Source of the DNA: an uncultured Pseudomonadota bacterium
GTDB lineage: Bacteria > Pseudomonadota > Gammaproteobacteria > Methylococcales > Methylomonadaceae
Direction: 5' to 3'
NCBI GenBank assembly: GCA_903953455.1
Contig: CAJBJW010000364.1
Span: 1 to 37,855, forward strand
Length of the DNA: 37,855 nt
How positions within the stretch are numbered: position 1 is the first letter of the stretch; every line of letters begins with the position of its first letter. The notes beneath the pieces are model-generated. The model was not told where the DNA came from. It was given only the letters and a program-made list of their open reading frames with translations, and ran no database searches. Shown one piece after another: positions 1 through 9,653 of the stretch. A program made the position numbers and the translations under genes.

Positions 1-1390
1 CATCACGAATCATTTTATCGTCTGGCGGTTCGATAAAAGGAAAATCGGCAATATCACCCAAATTTAACGCGGTCATCTGTAAAATAACGGCGGATAAATT
101 TGTCCGCATGATTTCAGGTTCAGTAAATGGCGGACGCGCTTCGTAATCTTCGCGTGAATACAGCCGAATACAAATCCCTTCGGCAACACGCCCACAACGC
201 CCAGCGCGTTGGTTTGCACTCGATTGCGAAATTCGCTCAATAGGTAATCGTTGAATTTTACTGCGCGGACTATAGCGACTGATTCGCGCATGACCCGTAT
301 CAATCACACCCCGAATATTAGGTACCGTTAATGAGGTTTCCGCGACGTTTGTTGATAATACAATGCGGATTTTGCCGCCTTTGGGTTTAAAAACACGCTC
401 TTGCTCGCTCACACTGAGTTTGGAATACAGTGGCAAAATTTCATATTGATTGGGATGATGTTTTTTAAGTGACTCGGTGGTTTCACGGATTTCATGCTCG
501 CCACTCAAAAAAATCAACATATCACCTCTCAAATCACGAGAAAGCTCATCCACGGCATCTAAAATAGCATGTTGCAAATCATCCGTCGTTTCGTCTTCCT
601 CATCCTCTTTCGCTTCGATAGGACGATATCGCATTTCAACAGGATACGTTCGACCTGAAACTTCAATAATGGGCGCATGGTTAAAATGCGCTGAAAAACG
701 CTGAGTATCAATGGTTGCCGATGTCACAATCAATTTTAAATCGGGGCGTTTAGGCAATAACCATTTCATGTACCCCAGTAGAAAATCGATATTTAAACTA
801 CGTTCGTGCGCTTCATCAATGATAATGGTGTCATACTGACTTAAAAACGGATCATTTTGCGATTCTGCCAGCAAAATACCGTCTGTCATTAATTTAATTA
901 ATGAATCCGCATGCGTTTTATCATTAAAGCGAATTTTATAACCGACGGATTTCCCAATTGACTCACCAAGTTCTTCAGCAATACGATCTGCAACCGTACG
1001 CGCTGCAATTCGACGTGGCTGAGTATGACCAATAAATCCTGCGGCGCCACGCCCTATTTCTAAACAAATTTTAGGTAACTGCGTTGTTTTTCCTGAACCC
1101 GTTTCGCCACACATAATCACGACTTGATTGTTTTTTATCAACTGAGCAATATCATCCTTTTTACCTGTAACAGGTAAATCAGGAAAATTTAATGCAGGGA
1201 AACTTGCACGACGTTTTTCATATTGCGCAGATGATGTGTCAACGCGACGACGCAGCGTATCAAAAGCAGAAAATTCAGCTTTTTTATTGCGACGCAATGC
1301 ATCAAGTTGACGCTTCAATCCATGACGGTCTTTTGCTAAACAGAATGGAAGTTGTTTTGAGAGCTGTGTAATTAAATCGGAGGTTAACAT
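1..1390 (-). CDS. hrpA: ATP-dependent RNA helicase HrpA, N-terminal part (runs off the window)
   Basis: DEAH-box RNA helicase, known in enterobacteria for mRNA processing and rescue of stalled ribosomes. I read 463 codons from an ATG at 1390 to the window edge with no stop. Visible motifs are Walker [10 protein letters not shown] (about residues 95-103), TQPRR (motif Ia), DEAH followed by ERSLN (192-195), SAT (224-226), [12 protein letters not shown] (motif V) and QRAGRCGR (motif VI). The N-terminal 90 residues also resemble HrpA, which argues against HrpB. The family is about 1300 residues long, so roughly two thirds of the protein lies outside the window. A TATAAT sits at 1416-1421 on this strand, just upstream of the start, so the gene may have its own promoter after the transglutaminase gene. 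Confidence 0.95.
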   Translation of the reverse strand, partial: MLTSDLITQLSKQLPFCLAKDRHGLKRQLDALRRNKKAEFSAFDTLRRRVDTSSAQYEKRRASFPALNFPDLPVTGKKDDIAQLIKNNQVVIMCGETGSGKTTQLPKICLEIGRGAAGFIGHTQPRRIAARTVADRIAEELGESIGKSVGYKIRFNDKTHADSLIKLMTDGILLAESQNDPFLSQYDTIIIDEAHERSLNIDFLLGYMKWLLPKRPDLKLIVTSATIDTQRFSAHFNHAPIIEVSGRTYPVEMRYRPIEAKEDEEDETTDDLQHAILDAVDELSRDLRGDMLIFLSGEHEIRETTESLKKHHPNQYEILPLYSKLSVSEQERVFKPKGGKIRIVLSTNVAETSLTVPNIRGVIDTGHARISRYSPRSKIQRLPIERISQSSANQRAGRCGRVAEGICIRLYSREDYEARPPFTEPEIMRTNLSAVILQMTALNLGDIADFPFIEPPDDKMIRD

Positions 1391-1415
1391 CAAAAATGCC
1401 GCACAAATAAAAGCG

Positions 1416-1421
1416 ATTATA
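1416..1421 (-). promoter_or_regulatory. Possible -10 element upstream of hrpA
   Basis: A perfect TATAAT on the minus strand, 26 bases before the hrpA start and downstream of the transglutaminase stop. No convincing -35 hexamer is visible at 16-18 bases, so the call rests on the -10 alone. Confidence 0.3.
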
Positions 1422-1469
1422 CGTTATCCTTCTTGTAATTTGTGATGTAGCATCATATAAACATCACTT

Positions 1470-2267
1470 TCAATCAGGAGCCTTATCGAGCATTTCAACA
1501 CTTACTGACATATTTAACGCCAATACGGCAGGGCCAAATTGATTAAAAATAGCCACATCCGTGGCGTCACGTCCATACGCCACGCGAACGCGCCCACCCT
1601 TTGGTTTCTTTTGCGTAGGATCAAACGTGTACCATCGTCCACCGACATACGCTTCAAACCACGCGTGAAAATCCATCGGTTCAAGTCCGTGCAGATATCC
1701 CACCACCATCCGCGCTGGAATACAAAGTCCGCGACAAAGTGCAATGCCAAGGTGGGCAAGTTCACGACAAACGCCTTCACGTTGCTGATTCACTTCCACT
1801 GCAGATAGCTGAAAATGTGTAGAATTTGAATTAAAGCGAATGTTTTTCTGTATCCACAATACAATTTCACTGACCTGATCGTAACCCGGTTTTGCGTCAC
1901 CGACAATTTCTCGCGCCAAATCAACAAAACGATCCGATTCGCAGTAGCGTGTAGGCAGTAAATAAGTCAGCACATTGTCAGGCAAATACTCAATATTTTC
2001 AAACGGTGCGCCAGCACATACATCAATATCCTCAGCCGTTAAAATATCTGATGATGTATGAATGGAAAAATCACCTGAAGATGCAATTAAACGCTGACAA
2101 AGATTGCCGTAGTTATCGGTAAACTCAACTACAGGCACACTAGGTTTGACTGTATAAGATTCACGAGAAACCCACTGCTCAACGCCACTACGCGGACGAA
2201 GCATGAGTATAAAAGGCGTTTCAATACTGAGTTCAAAAGTCATAATACAGCCGGTTCTAAGCCACAT
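1470..2267 (-). CDS. Transglutaminase-like cysteine protease family protein
   Basis: A 265-residue cytoplasmic protein of the bacterial transglutaminase-like superfamily (COG1305 type). The papain-like triad is visible as Cys167 in [12 protein letters not shown], His201 in [10 protein letters not shown] and Asp216 in WYTFDPT. The N-terminal third is a beta-rich segment as expected for the domain preceding the core. No signal peptide or membrane helix is seen. The start at 2267 is preferred over an internal ATG at 2243 because AAGGA lies 8 bases before it. Bacterial members are peptidases or amidases of mostly unknown substrate. It lies 62 bases downstream of the ParA gene on the same strand and may be cotranscribed with it, but the context gives no substrate. 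Confidence 0.85.
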   Translation of the reverse strand: MWLRTGCIMTFELSIETPFILMLRPRSGVEQWVSRESYTVKPSVPVVEFTDNYGNLCQRLIASSGDFSIHTSSDILTAEDIDVCAGAPFENIEYLPDNVLTYLLPTRYCESDRFVDLAREIVGDAKPGYDQVSEIVLWIQKNIRFNSNSTHFQLSAVEVNQQREGVCRELAHLGIALCRGLCIPARMVVGYLHGLEPMDFHAWFEAYVGGRWYTFDPTQKKPKGGRVRVAYGRDATDVAIFNQFGPAVLALNMSVSVEMLDKAPD

Positions 2268-2329
2268 TGCATTTTTCCTTTTGTTTGCGAAGTCATTACT
2301 ATCACATGGGATTTAATAAAATCCCGTTT

Positions 2330-3100
2330 TTATTTTTCCATAAGTGTTGTTAAAAGATTTGCAAGTGTTGCAAAATCTTCTGCTCCACGACTTTTTGGGG
2401 CATAATCACGCACCGGTTTCGCACTTCCAAAGGCTTCTGCTAATTTAATATCACTACGAATACCTCCCAAAACGCGCAAGGTACCAAATTGACGTGTCAT
2501 TTGTGAATTTATATCACGATGTTGACGCACATTACCTGCCACCATCATGGGTAAAAAACCTAAGATTTTTAGGGTTGGATTTTGCTCTGATATGATTTTG
2601 AATAAAACACGTACTAATTGACGTACCCCCTCAAAAGAAAGAGGATGTGGAACATACGGAACGAGCACCCAAGTCCCCGCACATAGCGCATTTAAAAGAA
2701 GATTATCTAATGAAGGTGGTGTATCAACAATCACTAAGTCAAATTTTTCAGACACCGCGTCTTGGCTCAACGCTCTCAAAAGTAATTGTTGATCGTGGCC
2801 ACATCTGTCATGCTGAAAAGCCGTATTAGCTGGCAATAATGAAACATTTTTAACACACGTTTGACGTATGCAGTCTAAAATCGACCAGTTGGACTGCGTA
2901 AACATATCGTGAACAGTCGACTCACCTACATTCACCTTCACCCCTAAACCCACCGCGCAATGCCCTTGCGAATCTAAATCGATAAGCAACACTCGCTGAC
3001 CTGAAGCTGCAAACTCACAAGCAAGATTCACCGACACAGTGGTTTTTCCTGCACCACCTTTTCGATTACTAATGACTAAAACGCGCACGCGCTCACTCAT
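2330..3100 (-). CDS. Orphan ParA/MinD-family ATPase
   Basis: A 256-residue ParA-type ATPase. The deviant Walker A box KGGAGKTT is at residues 14-21 with the signature lysine at 14, followed by LIDLDSQG (switch I region, about 39-46) and VIVDTPPSLDN (Walker B). The protein begins right at the P-loop and has no N-terminal DNA-binding domain, so it resembles small ParA proteins that use the nucleoid as a track. No parB gene or obvious parS cluster accompanies it, which argues against chromosome partitioning. Its ATG overlaps the receiver gene stop as ATGA, implying translational coupling. A role in positioning a cellular cargo, controlled by the receiver protein, is plausible but inferred. Confidence 0.88.
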   Translation of the reverse strand: MSERVRVLVISNRKGGAGKTTVSVNLACEFAASGQRVLLIDLDSQGHCAVGLGVKVNVGESTVHDMFTQSNWSILDCIRQTCVKNVSLLPANTAFQHDRCGHDQQLLLRALSQDAVSEKFDLVIVDTPPSLDNLLLNALCAGTWVLVPYVPHPLSFEGVRQLVRVLFKIISEQNPTLKILGFLPMMVAGNVRQHRDINSQMTRQFGTLRVLGGIRSDIKLAEAFGSAKPVRDYAPKSRGAEDFATLANLLTTLMEK

Positions 3101-3468
3101 AAACTTAATGTTTCTTGAATCACATCTTGTAGTTGCTGATGTGTAAAGGGTTTTTGCAAAATACCTTTCACGCCTAACATTTCAGCTGAATCTAAATTAA
3201 AACCGGCTGTAATTGCCCGTCTACCACCTGAAATAGCAATAATGGGCAATTCAGGATTCGCATTAAGTAATTCCATAATCACCTCTATGCCATCTTTATT
3301 TGGCATTATGATATCGGTAATAATTAAATCCGGTTTAAATTGATGAAAGCTTCTCACACCCTCCTCACCATCTTGTGCCATGAAAACTTGATGACCATCA
3401 CGTGTTAGCATCTTTTTTAATAAATCACGCAATTGTTCTTCATCGTCAATTACTAATATTTTTGCCAT
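3097..3468 (-). CDS. Single-domain response regulator (CheY-like receiver)
   Basis: A 123-residue stand-alone receiver domain with no output domain. The acidic pocket is D8-D9, the phosphoacceptor is Asp52 in LIITDIIMP, the switch Ser is S80 and the conserved Lys is K106 in LQKPF. It ends only 20 residues past the K106 loop. There is no adjacent histidine kinase, so the phosphodonor is encoded elsewhere. It overlaps the following ParA gene by four bases, suggesting that phosphorylation state is relayed to the ATPase by protein contact. An RBS-like GAAAGG lies just upstream of the ATG. Confidence 0.92.
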   Translation of the reverse strand: MAKILVIDDEEQLRDLLKKMLTRDGHQVFMAQDGEEGVRSFHQFKPDLIITDIIMPNKDGIEVIMELLNANPELPIIAISGGRRAITAGFNLDSAEMLGVKGILQKPFTHQQLQDVIQETLSL

Positions 3469-3495
3469 AAATAAAACCTTTCAGAAAAAATAAAA

Positions 3496-3609
3496 CTACC
3501 ACATTCTCACATAATGCCACAAATTAGAAAAGCTCAAATTTAGGTGGAGCATATTCAGCACTGCGCGGTGATGACTGAATCTATTCGATGCATTTTCAGC
3601 GAGAGCCAT
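3496..3609 (-). CDS. Possible 37-residue small protein (unverified)
   Basis: A short open frame in the 434-base gap upstream of the receiver gene. It has ATG at 3609, AGGA 9 bases upstream and TAG at 3496-3498. The product begins MALAENASN and resembles nothing I recognise. The +2 frame over its second half encodes a proline-containing tail ending APPKFELF before TAA. The two could be one longer coherent peptide split by an extra GC dinucleotide near 3568, but this is speculative. It may equally be untranslated leader sequence of the receiver/ParA transcript. Confidence 0.25.
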   Translation of the reverse strand: MALAENASNRFSHHRAVLNMLHLNLSFSNLWHYVRMW

Positions 3610-3902
3610 AGTAATTGTCCTTTAAAAGTTTAAAATTTATGAGAGATCGGTTTTTTTAATTGGATATGACTAAACTTCTCCCATCAGCCACATTAAAATA
3701 GATTTCAATATTCTTGTTACAGTTTTTAAGGCTACCTATCCATACATTTTCGTTTAGCAAGCAAATCACGGTAAACGTATTGCTTAGAATTTGCTATAAT
3801 CCACCCATTATTTATGGTGTAACTTTTAAAGATTATATAAAAACAATTTTTGCACCAAAAATACCACTCATTCATTTTTGCAACACTTAAAAATAGAGAG
3901 CC
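3610..3902. other. Intergenic region upstream of gyrA
   Basis: AT-rich non-coding stretch between the divergent minus-strand receiver cluster and gyrA. Together with the small open frame at 3496-3609 it makes a gap of more than 400 bases. It holds the gyrA -10 element at 3795-3800. I see no RNA gene, repeat array or further convincing open frame. Confidence 0.5.
3791..3800 (+). promoter_or_regulatory. Probable gyrA promoter with extended -10
   Basis: TATAAT at 3795-3800 is preceded by TGC at 3792-3794, giving an extended -10 (TGn plus TATAAT). No good -35 is seen 17 bases upstream, which is tolerated with an extended -10. It lies about 100 bases before the gyrA start, leaving a long AT-rich leader. 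Confidence 0.5.
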
Positions 3903-6539
3903 ATGTCAAACTTCGCTAAAGAAATTATTCCCGTTAATCTCGAAGATGAGATGAAGCAGTCCTACCTTGATTACGCGATGAGTGTCATTGTTGGGCGTGC
4001 ACTACCTGATGTGCGTGATGGATTAAAACCCGTACATCGACGCGTGCTTTATGCTATGAGTGAATTAGGAAATGATTGGAATAAATCCTACAAGAAATCC
4101 GCACGCGTTGTCGGGGATGTCATCGGTAAATACCATCCTCATGGTGATACTGCTGTTTACGACACAATGGTTCGTATGGCCCAGCCATTTTCAATGCGGC
4201 ACATGCTAATTGATGGACAAGGCAATTTCGGTAGTGTTGACGGTGATTCTCCTGCTGCGATGCGATACACTGAAGTACGTATGGCTAAAATCGCCCATGA
4301 AATGCTCGCCGATATAGACAAAGAGACCGTCGATTTCACCCCCAACTATGATGAATCCGAGTCTGAACCTGCTGTTCTACCAACGCGTATTCCAACGTTA
4401 CTAATTAATGGATCATCGGGCATTGCTGTTGGAATGGCAACGAATATTCCCCCACACAATCTCAGTGAAGTAATTAGTGCGTGTTTAGCCTTAATTGACG
4501 ACCCTAATCTCACCATTGCCGACTTGATGACACATATTCATGGCCCTGACTTCCCGACAGCTGGTTTTATAAACGGGGCTGCGGGCATTGGCCATGCTTA
4601 CGAAACAGGACGCGGAAAAATTTATTTACGTGCGCGTTGCCACTTTGAACCTATCGGGGATAGCTCACGCGAAGCAATCGTGACAACTGAACTTCCCTAT
4701 CAAGTCAACAAAGCGCGCTTACTTGAAAAAATCGCAGAACTAGTTAAAGAAGGTAAATTAGAAGGGATTTCAGGCCTACGTGACGAATCTGACAAAGATG
4801 GCATGCGCATGGTTGTCGAACTCAAACGTGGTGAAGTAGCTGAAGTAGTTTTAAATAATCTTTATAAACAGACACAATTTCAAACTGTTTTTGGCATGAA
4901 TATGGTTGCACTACTTAACGGTCGCCCCTATTGCTTAAACTTAAAAGAAATTCTGGATGCATTTATCAATCATCGTAGAGAAATTGTTACTCGTAGAACC
5001 GTCTATTTGCTTCGTAAAGCCCGTGAACGCGCTCATATTTTAGAAGGTTTAGCAATTGCACTCGCTAACATCAATGAAATGATTGAATTGATTAAGGCTG
5101 CAAAAACACCTGCTGAAGCTAAAGAAGGTTTATTAGCTACGCTATGGGAAGCCGGTCTTGTTTTATCACTGATTGAACGCACCAATGCCGTTGATTCACG
5201 CCCTGATAATTTAGCGCTTGAATTTGGATTAGCAGGTAATTTTTATCGCTTATCCGAAGCACAAGCACAAGCCATTTTAGAATTGCGTTTGCATCGGTTA
5301 ACTGGCTTAGAACAAGAAAAAATCGTCAACGAATACACACAATTGCTCGAGCAAATTGCATTTTATTTGCATATCCTAGCGGATGATTTACGCTTAATGG
5401 AAGTGATACGTGAAGAGTTAGTCGCCATAAAAGAACAATACAGTGAACCTCGCCGTACTGAAATCATGATAAATCAATCGGATTTAACCAATGAAGATTT
5501 GATTACAGAAGAAGATATGGTAGTCACTGTTTCTTATGAAGGTTATGTCAAAGCGCAACCTTTAAGTGACTATCAAGCCCAGCATCGAGGTGGACGTGGC
5601 AAATCAGCCACAGCGACAAAAGAAGCGGACTTTATCGAGCAACTTATTGTTGCCAATACGCACGACACTATTCTCTGTTTTTCATCAAAAGGTAAAGTTT
5701 ACGCACTGAAAGTTTATCAACTCCCCATTGCAAGTCGCGCATCGCGTGGTAAACCTTTCGTCAATTTACTGCCTTTAGAAGCGAACGAAAAAATTAACGC
5801 ATTTTTAGCGACACGTGATTATGACGAAAATAAATTCGTCTTTATGGCAACTTCTGCAGGCACTGTTAAGAAAACACCGTTAAGTGAATTTGCCTATCAG
5901 CGAACAAGCGGCAAAATCGCCATTGATTTACGCGAAGAAGACACGTTAATTGGCGTGGCCATCACCGATGGCCAGCAAAATATCATGCTCTTTAGCAGCA
6001 ATGGTAAAGCTATTCGCTTTAATGAAGCCGATGTTCGTTCAATGGGGCGAGGTGCTGCCGGTGTACGTGGATTTAGATTAACAGAAGATCAAAAAGTGAT
6101 TTCACTGATTGTTGCTTCAGAAGGCGATGTGCTAACTATTACAGAAAATGGATTTGGTAAACGGACAATTGTTGATAAATTTCGTCATCAAGGACGCGGC
6201 GGTTCAGGTGTTATTGCGATGCAAACCTCGGAGCGAAATGGCGAAGTCATTGGTGCATTACTCGTGAGCGATAACGATGAACTGATGATCATTACCGATG
6301 GTGGCACACTCGTTAGAACGCGAGTAGCCGAAATTTCAGTTGTTGGTCGCAGTGCTCAAGGGGTTCGTGTAATTCGTTTAGATGAAGGTGAAAAAGTGGT
6401 CGGCGTGGATCGTATCGCTGGATTGCCCGATGATGAATTGAACGCTACCGACGATTTTATTAGTGATGATGACAGCGAAAACCCTATTATTCACGACATA
6501 AATGACGATGAAATTATCGACAATTCCCAAGAGGATTAA
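3903..6539 (+). CDS. gyrA: DNA gyrase subunit A
   Basis: Catalytic subunit of DNA gyrase, which with GyrB introduces negative supercoils. At 878 residues it matches the family. The catalytic tyrosine is Tyr122 in AMRYTEVRM, at the same number as in E. coli. The quinolone region reads [10 protein letters not shown] with Thr83 and Asp87; Thr83 is a natural alternative to Ser. The C-terminal wrapping domain carries a GyrA-box QHRGGRGK at about 560-567, where the usual first Arg is His561. The protein ends in a strongly acidic tail rich in D and E, typical of proteobacterial GyrA. A GAGAG RBS precedes the ATG. The YeeE/YedE gene begins 5 bases after the stop, so the three genes are probably cotranscribed. 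Confidence 0.98.
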   Translation: MSNFAKEIIPVNLEDEMKQSYLDYAMSVIVGRALPDVRDGLKPVHRRVLYAMSELGNDWNKSYKKSARVVGDVIGKYHPHGDTAVYDTMVRMAQPFSMRHMLIDGQGNFGSVDGDSPAAMRYTEVRMAKIAHEMLADIDKETVDFTPNYDESESEPAVLPTRIPTLLINGSSGIAVGMATNIPPHNLSEVISACLALIDDPNLTIADLMTHIHGPDFPTAGFINGAAGIGHAYETGRGKIYLRARCHFEPIGDSSREAIVTTELPYQVNKARLLEKIAELVKEGKLEGISGLRDESDKDGMRMVVELKRGEVAEVVLNNLYKQTQFQTVFGMNMVALLNGRPYCLNLKEILDAFINHRREIVTRRTVYLLRKARERAHILEGLAIALANINEMIELIKAAKTPAEAKEGLLATLWEAGLVLSLIERTNAVDSRPDNLALEFGLAGNFYRLSEAQAQAILELRLHRLTGLEQEKIVNEYTQLLEQIAFYLHILADDLRLMEVIREELVAIKEQYSEPRRTEIMINQSDLTNEDLITEEDMVVTVSYEGYVKAQPLSDYQAQHRGGRGKSATATKEADFIEQLIVANTHDTILCFSSKGKVYALKVYQLPIASRASRGKPFVNLLPLEANEKINAFLATRDYDENKFVFMATSAGTVKKTPLSEFAYQRTSGKIAIDLREEDTLIGVAITDGQQNIMLFSSNGKAIRFNEADVRSMGRGAAGVRGFRLTEDQKVISLIVASEGDVLTITENGFGKRTIVDKFRHQGRGGSGVIAMQTSERNGEVIGALLVSDNDELMIITDGGTLVRTRVAEISVVGRSAQGVRVIRLDEGEKVVGVDRIAGLPDDELNATDDFISDDDSENPIIHDINDDEIIDNSQED

Positions 6540-6544
6540 ACACA

Positions 6545-6967
6545 ATGGAAAACTTCACCCCTTATTCTGCGCTGATTGGCGGCTGTCTAATAGGCTTATC
6601 AGCAGCGTTGTTGTTATTTTTTAATGGCAGAGTTGCAGGTATTTCTGGCATAATTGTTGACAGTTTTAGTGCGGAAATAGAAAATCGTTACTGGCGAGCA
6701 TTTTTCTTAATAGGATTAATGTTCAGTGCTGCCATTGTGAATACTTTTTTCCCCGTTGTACCTGTAACCTATTCTCGTAATATTTTACTGGTCATTGTGT
6801 CGGGTATTTTAGTTGGATATGGCACACGCCTTGGTAATGGATGTACAAGTGGACATGCCGTTTGTGGTTTAGCGCGCTTTTCATTGCGCTCAGCGGTAGC
6901 AACACTTACATTCATGTCAACAGCCATATTGACAACGTATATCATGCGACATGTTTTAGAGTACTAA
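6545..6967 (+). CDS. YeeE/YedE-family sulfur transporter, first half
   Basis: A 140-residue membrane protein of the YeeE/YedE (DUF395) family, which transports thiosulfate or other sulfur species across the inner membrane. Four hydrophobic segments are visible (about residues 9-27, 52-68, 79-97 and 116-135). The family cysteine is Cys100 in GNGCTSGHAVCG. It is half the length of one-chain family members, and the other half follows one base after its stop, as in PmpA/PmpB-type pairs. The start is 5 bases after gyrA. Substrate cannot be read from sequence; thiosulfate, sulfide or sulfane sulfur import are all possible. Confidence 0.88.
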   Translation: MENFTPYSALIGGCLIGLSAALLLFFNGRVAGISGIIVDSFSAEIENRYWRAFFLIGLMFSAAIVNTFFPVVPVTYSRNILLVIVSGILVGYGTRLGNGCTSGHAVCGLARFSLRSAVATLTFMSTAILTTYIMRHVLEY

Positions 6968-6968
6968 A

Positions 6969-7388
6969 ATGACCAAAAATATAGCTGCCTTAATTTGTGG
7001 AATATTATTTGGTATAGGATTAACCATTTCTCAAATGAGTAATCCAGATAAAGTCCTTGCTTTTTTGGATATTACTGGAAACTGGGACTTGAGCTTAATG
7101 CTTGTGATGTTTGGCGCCCTAACCACACTAAGTGTGGCGCAATATTTTATTTTAAAACGCCCAAAACCTGTATGTGATAGTCAGTTTCATTTACCTAAAA
7201 AAGGTAATCTCATTGATACTAGACTTATTTTAGGTGCAGTAATTTTTGGTGTAGGTTGGGGACTTGTCGGGTATTGTCCAGGTTCAGCGCTCGCAGCACT
7301 GAGCGATGGCAAATTTGAACCCTTTATTTTTACCATTGCCTTAGGGATAGGCATGATTTTATTTAGTCGGTTCCATAATAAAAAATAA
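6969..7388 (+). CDS. YeeE/YedE-family sulfur transporter, second half
   Basis: A 139-residue partner of the preceding gene. It has hydrophobic segments at about residues 5-22, 40-60, 85-105 and 115-134, and the second conserved cysteine, Cys103 in VGYCPGSALA. In one-chain family members the Cys in GNGC-type and GYCPG-type motifs relay sulfur through the membrane, so both polypeptides are expected to form one pore. Only a single base separates its ATG from the upstream stop, indicating translational coupling. A rhodanese, often a companion of such pairs, is not adjacent; one is encoded far away at 35660. Confidence 0.88.
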   Translation: MTKNIAALICGILFGIGLTISQMSNPDKVLAFLDITGNWDLSLMLVMFGALTTLSVAQYFILKRPKPVCDSQFHLPKKGNLIDTRLILGAVIFGVGWGLVGYCPGSALAALSDGKFEPFIFTIALGIGMILFSRFHNKK

Positions 7389-7426
7389 TGTAATTTAAAT
7401 TACCGCGTACTTGGAGACGTCATACT

Positions 7427-9244
7427 ATGAAAAAACATTTCATGAACATTTTCTTTATTCTTGCCATCAGTAGTGCAAGTTACTTTGTTTTTGAACGAAT
7501 GAACTCTGAACCACCTGTTGATAATTCACTGGCATATTCAGACTTTATTTCGCGTGTTAAAAATAAACAAGTTGACCGTGTTGAAATAATGGGGCAAATG
7601 ATCAAGTTACGTACATCAGATGGCGAAACTTACGAAACATTTAACCCAGGTGATGGTCATCTCATTGACGATTTACTTGCTGCTGATGTACAAATTCGCA
7701 CAAGAGTGCCTACTCAACAATCGATGTTTATGCAAATCTTCATCGCTTGGTTCCCCATGTTCTTATTTATTTTAGTATGGGTCATTTATATGCGTCGTTC
7801 ACAAGGAATGGGCGCAAATGGCTTTGGTAAAAGCAAAGCGAAAATGCTAGAAGAAGATAAATTAACCGTTAAATTTGCAGATGTTGCAGGTTGCGAGGAA
7901 GCAAAAGAAGAAGTATCGGAATTAGTTGATTTTCTAGCTGATCCACAAAAATTCCAAAAACTTGGCGGTCAAATTCCACGCGGTATTTTAATGGTTGGCC
8001 CGCCAGGAACAGGTAAAACACTCATTGCAAAAGCCATTGCAGGTGAAGCAGGTGTTAAATTTTTTAGTATTTCAGGTTCTGACTTTGTTGAAATGTTTGT
8101 AGGTGTTGGTGCATCACGTGTGCGCGATATGTTTGCACAAGCAAAAGAGCATTCACCTTGTATCATTTTCATTGATGAAATTGACGCGGTTGGACGTCAA
8201 CGCGGTGGTGCTGGCATGGGAGGAGGCAACGATGAACGTGAGCAAACTTTAAACCAATTACTCGTCGAAATGGATGGTTTTAACGGAAATGAAGGTGTCA
8301 TTATTATTGCCGCAACTAACCGTGCTGATGTACTTGATAAAGCACTACTTCGTCCAGGTCGCTTTGATCGTCAAGTTAATGTTGGTTTACCTGACGTACG
8401 TGGTCGCGAACAAATCCTCAATGTTCACATTAAAAAAGTACCTGCCGCTTTAGATGTCAAGTTATACGACTTAGCGAGAGGTACACCAGGCTTTTCTGGC
8501 GCGGATTTGGCTAATATTGTCAATGAAGCAGCTCTACTCGCTGCACGCTCCAATAAAAAAGAAGTTACCATGAGTGACCTCGAAAAAGCCAAAGACAAAA
8601 TTCTTATGGGCGCTGAAAAACGCACCATGGTGATGAGTGAAGAAGATAAATTACTCACTGCATATCATGAAGCGGGACATTGTATTGTCGGTCAACTATC
8701 ACCCGAACATGACGCTGTTTATAAAGTCAGCATTATGCCACGTGGTCGCGCCTTAGGTATTACGATGTTCCTGCCTGAACAAGATCAATACAGTGCAAGT
8801 AAACGTAAACTTGAGAGTCAAATTGCGAGCTTATTTGGTGGACGCATTGCGGAATTGATGATTTACGGTGGAGATCGTGTTACAACCGGTGCATCTAACG
8901 ATATCGAAAGAGCGACTGAACTAGCACGTAACATGGTAACTCGATGGGGATTTTCTGAAAAATTAGGTCCTCTAGTTTACGGTGAAGAAAGTGGTCAACC
9001 ATTTATGGGATATGCGGCTAAAGGTGGTAAAAACTCTGAATCTGTAACCCAACAAATAGATGAAGAAATTCGTGGCGTGATTGATTCGAATTACCAACGT
9101 GCTGAGAAAATTTTGCAAGATAACATCAGTATTTTGCATAATATGGCAAAAGCATTAATGAAATGGGAAACCATTGATAAAACACAAATCGATGCGCTAA
9201 TGATGGGCAATGAGCCATTGCCACACCCAGAGTTCCCGCAATAA
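7427..9244 (+). CDS. ftsH: ATP-dependent zinc metalloprotease FtsH
   Basis: Membrane-bound AAA+ protease that degrades misassembled membrane proteins and selected cytoplasmic regulators. The order is TM1 (about 7-22), a periplasmic domain, TM2 (about 101-121), then the AAA module with Walker A GPPGTGKT (191-198), Walker B IIFIDE (246-251) and the second region of homology ending RPGRFDRQV. The zinc motif HEAGH is at 414-418, and a distal acidic ligand is expected in the peptidase domain. At 605 residues it lacks part of the long C-terminal tail of the E. coli protein (about 640). GGAG lies 10 bases before the ATG. Its modulators HflK and HflC are encoded in this window at 24766-26866. Confidence 0.98.
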   Translation: MKKHFMNIFFILAISSASYFVFERMNSEPPVDNSLAYSDFISRVKNKQVDRVEIMGQMIKLRTSDGETYETFNPGDGHLIDDLLAADVQIRTRVPTQQSMFMQIFIAWFPMFLFILVWVIYMRRSQGMGANGFGKSKAKMLEEDKLTVKFADVAGCEEAKEEVSELVDFLADPQKFQKLGGQIPRGILMVGPPGTGKTLIAKAIAGEAGVKFFSISGSDFVEMFVGVGASRVRDMFAQAKEHSPCIIFIDEIDAVGRQRGGAGMGGGNDEREQTLNQLLVEMDGFNGNEGVIIIAATNRADVLDKALLRPGRFDRQVNVGLPDVRGREQILNVHIKKVPAALDVKLYDLARGTPGFSGADLANIVNEAALLAARSNKKEVTMSDLEKAKDKILMGAEKRTMVMSEEDKLLTAYHEAGHCIVGQLSPEHDAVYKVSIMPRGRALGITMFLPEQDQYSASKRKLESQIASLFGGRIAELMIYGGDRVTTGASNDIERATELARNMVTRWGFSEKLGPLVYGEESGQPFMGYAAKGGKNSESVTQQIDEEIRGVIDSNYQRAEKILQDNISILHNMAKALMKWETIDKTQIDALMMGNEPLPHPEFPQ

Positions 9245-9255
9245 ATTCTTAAAAT

Positions 9256-9289
9256 ACCGCGAATACTATTTTGGTATTCGCGGTGTTTA
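9256..9289 (+). terminator. Hairpin terminator after ftsH
   Basis: A perfect 11-base-pair stem, ACCGCGAATAC at 9256-9266 with GTATTCGCGGT at 9274-9284, with a 7-base loop, followed by gTTTaTTT. The T-run is interrupted, so termination may be partial. The hairpin lies only 12 bases after the ftsH stop and before the arsC-like start. Confidence 0.7.
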
Positions 9290-9305
9290 TTTCGCTAGAT
9301 CCTCT

Positions 9306-9653
9306 ATGAAAATAACACTCTACCATAATCCTCAATGCAGTAAATCACGTGAAACATTAAAACTTTTGCAAGAAAAAGACGTTGAAGTGATTATTTTTGA
9401 ATATCTAAAAAACCCGCTTACACTTTCTGAATTAGAATCTATTTCACAAAAACTCAATATGCAACCGCGTCAATTTATGCGTACACAAGAAGATGCCTAT
9501 AAAACAGAAAATTTAGCGGATGCGACTTTATCCAATAAGGATCTTTTTCAAGCAATTATCAATCATCCAAGGTTACTTGAACGCCCTATTGCTATTTCGC
9601 AAAACAGCGCAGCAGTTGGTCGTCCACCTGAAAACGTTTTAGCGTTATTGTAA
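9306..9653 (+). CDS. arsC: ArsC-family protein (YfgD-like arsenate reductase homologue)
   Basis: A 115-residue thioredoxin-fold protein of the ArsC/Spx superfamily. It shows the signature HNPQCSKSRETL with the active Cys11 and the downstream RPI and GRPPENVL motifs of glutaredoxin-dependent ArsC proteins. The closest recognisable subgroup is YfgD, which sits next to hda in many gammaproteobacteria, so a dedicated arsenate resistance role is uncertain and there is no arsR or arsB here. The start at 9306 is chosen because the frame remains open upstream only through the ftsH end and its terminator, and because MKITLYHNP is the family N-terminus. The stop overlaps the next ATG by one base. Confidence 0.85.
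   Translation: MKITLYHNPQCSKSRETLKLLQEKDVEVIIFEYLKNPLTLSELESISQKLNMQPRQFMRTQEDAYKTENLADATLSNKDLFQAIINHPRLLERPIAISQNSAAVGRPPENVLALL

Noticed and set aside
1539-1808. Plus-strand open frame opposite the transglutaminase gene
   Set aside because: It is antisense to the conserved catalytic region and the product resembles no protein; similar shadow frames over other genes were dropped for the same reason.
2330-3100. Chromosome partition locus parAB
   Set aside because: No parB, no gidAB neighbourhood and no visible parS sites; a receiver gene takes the partner position.
3496-3609. PqqA or another known RiPP precursor, expected in methylotrophs
   Set aside because: It lacks the Glu-x3-Tyr core of PqqA, and there are no pqq or other maturation genes next to it.
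4125-4175. Quinolone-resistance mutation at GyrA position 83
   Set aside because: Thr83 is a natural residue in several wild-type gyrases; it cannot be called resistance without a comparison to relatives.
9210-9305. N-terminal extension of the ArsC-like protein from an ATG inside ftsH
   Set aside because: The 32 extra codons run through the ftsH end and its hairpin and are not part of the ArsC fold.
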